Source of the DNA: Syntrophobacter sp. SbD2
GTDB taxonomy: Bacteria; Desulfobacterota; Syntrophobacteria; Syntrophobacterales; Syntrophobacteraceae
Length of the DNA stretch: 14,108 bases
NCBI GenBank assembly: GCA_900290385.1
Contig: OMSV01000204.1
Location: forward strand, 1 to 14,108
Direction of reading: 5' to 3'
Shown: positions 12,960-14,108 of the stretch, piece after piece
Layout of the letters: each line of letters opens with the position of its first letter
Numbering within the stretch: position 1 is the first letter of the stretch
Translations under genes and position numbers: made by a program
Notes under the pieces: model-generated
The model's input: the letters and a program-made list of their open reading frames with translations, nothing else
The model's database searches: none
What the model was told of the DNA's origin: nothing

Positions 12960-13001
12960 TTAATTTCTTTCGTACGAATCTGCGGGTGAGCCTCTTTTGC
13001 C

Positions 13002-14108
13002 TCAGTCCATGTAAAAAGCCATGCTCGCGAAGGTCACAAAAGAGCCTTGCTCATCGACAATCGCATGAGATTGGCGCAGGGTAGTGCCATGGACGCGCCC
13101 TTCGAGGGCTTTTGCCATCGTATAAAGAGGCGCGACCCCGCATATCTTTCTGCTGTTTTCGTCCCGGTTGATCTGATTGATGAAATCGTCTGCGCGGCAA
13201 TGCTCGAGCAGTTTTAAAAGATAAGCGTCCGATGAAAGATTCTCATCGATCGCCGCCTTATGCGGCTTGCGCCGGTCGCCATAACGAGGGCCGATGTGAG
13301 CCAGATCGACACTTGCAATGATCCCGACAGAAGAGTTCTCCGCGAAAACAAGTTCCGCAAGATTTCGGGCAAAATCATCGACAATATCTTTGCACGAGGT
13401 CCAGTTCTCGTGTCCAAAAGAGCACAAAATCGGAACTATGCGCGCTTGGGGTTGCAGGTAAGAAAGAAATACAGCCTGAAATTCTATTGTATGCTCCGTC
13501 CGATGATTATATTCACTCGCGCGGATGTCAAACGGCGTGCGGCGCAGAAGTTCATTGCAGATCCCTGTATCGCATTGAACCTCACCAAGTGGCGTTTCGA
13601 AATCCTTAACAGTCAGCGCGAAGCAGTTTTCTACAAAATCGTGTCCCGTTCCCAACACTATCCAGGTTCGGGGCGCCAGCGCTTCGGCAGCCGATTTGTA
13701 GGCGTGGGCAAAACAGGCCCCTCCCGCGTTAAGGTCGATATGTGGCGCCACTAGGCCAACGATTTTCCCGGCGCGTGCGACTGCGGCATCGGGAAAGCAA
13801 GGTCCGCCGATTTCGGGTCTGAAAAAGGAATGGAGTTTTTCCCGCAGCTCTTCGGGACTTGCCGGGTAGCTTACCCCGGCGTGGCGCATCTTTCGCACAG
13901 GGCTGCCGAGAAATTCGGAGATCTCTTTTGCTGCAAGGTTTCGGAAGCGGTCAGTATCCAGGAAGAGGTGTTCATCGAGAGTTTGTACCAGATTTTCCAA
14001 ATCCTCCATATAGAGTAACTGGCCCGTTTGCCTCATGAAATCGGCTTGCAGGTCCCTGAGAGACTTGCTGCCGTTCATGTTGGCTAAAATTGAGACAACG
14101 GGGGGAGG
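13002..14108 (-). CDS. amrB: AmmeMemoRadiSam system protein B (MEMO1 family) with N-terminal extension, 5' end beyond window
   Basis: A MEMO-family protein related to extradiol dioxygenase LigB. Counted from the Met at 14078, the vestigial metal-site residues are His113 (VAPHIDL), His146 (GTGHDF) and Cys313 (CGVAPLY), with other blocks at NHRTEHTIEFQ (191-201) and SVDLAHIGPRYGD (256-268). The frame is still open at base 14108: the codons before the Met read PPPVVSILAN and continue into MNGSKSLRDLQ, which fits the N-terminal domain of longer family members (a hydrophobic strand, then a small-residue/Gly turn, then SLRDIQ-like helix). So the Met at 14078 is internal and the gene is incomplete. 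That roughly 70-residue N-terminal region resembles a winged-helix/PqqD-like fold. The usual partners AMMECR1 and a radical-SAM protein are not in this window. mtaB follows downstream. Confidence 0.88.
   Translation of the reverse strand, partial: PPPVVSILANMNGSKSLRDLQADFMRQTGQLLYMEDLENLVQTLDEHLFLDTDRFRNLAAKEISEFLGSPVRKMRHAGVSYPASPEELREKLHSFFRPEIGGPCFPDAAVARAGKIVGLVAPHIDLNAGGACFAHAYKSAAEALAPRTWIVLGTGHDFVENCFALTVKDFETPLGEVQCDTGICNELLRRTPFDIRASEYNHRTEHTIEFQAVFLSYLQPQARIVPILCSFGHENWTSCKDIVDDFARNLAELVFAENSSVGIIASVDLAHIGPRYGDRRKPHKAAIDENLSSDAYLLKLLEHCRADDFINQINRDENSRKICGVAPLYTMAKALEGRVHGTTLRQSHAIVDEQGSFVTFASMAFYMD

Noticed and set aside
14079..14108. ATG 14078 as the true start of the MEMO gene
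   Set aside because: The codons upstream stay open to the edge and read as family-like N-terminal sequence; no Shine-Dalgarno lies before 14078.

Overview
The window looks like chromosomal DNA of a Desulfobacterota (old Deltaproteobacteria) member, probably near the Syntrophobacterales. The main reasons are a DUF6178-type protein, a MEMO/AmmeMemoRadiSam protein B with a long N-terminal domain, an mtaB gene, a PH1671-type adenosine-specific kinase and small secreted proteins of the kind common in that phylum. Taxonomy is inferred from family recognition only. No rRNA, tRNA or CRISPR array was seen.

Layout. The left edge (1-1200) is mobile DNA: the N-terminal part of an ISL3-like transposase reads leftward off the window, followed by a REP-associated tyrosine transposase (RAYT) bracketed by two inverted 24-bp REP-like sequences that each begin with GTAG. 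Next come a dynamin-like GTPase (leftward) and a divergent exported MltB-type lytic transglycosylase (rightward), which ends in an unusual array of 8-bp units. From there to about 5.7 kb are an adenosine-specific kinase and a C-terminally truncated Hsp20, both leftward, then a structured non-coding stretch and a cold-shock protein reading right. 5714-6333 has no convincing intact gene but holds the remnant of a membrane protein on the minus strand.

The 6.3-7.85 kb section is the most curious part: a cytidylate-kinase-like protein fused to a putative PD-(D/E)XK nuclease-like domain, overlapping by 11 bp the start of a hypoxanthine phosphoribosyltransferase gene whose PRPP motif has a Gly in place of a conserved Asp. 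A small secreted Cys-rich protein follows on the plus strand with its own promoter-like region.

The right third is housekeeping-like: coaE (CoA synthesis) behind a small exported protein with a C-terminal GRPLG motif; a DUF6178 gene whose stop codon directly abuts that of the convergent tRNA methylthiotransferase gene mtaB; and, upstream of mtaB in the same direction, a MEMO-family gene whose reading frame stays open to the right edge, so it is incomplete here.

Several start codons were moved inward from the longest open frame on the basis of Shine-Dalgarno spacing or family length; each case is stated in its entry.
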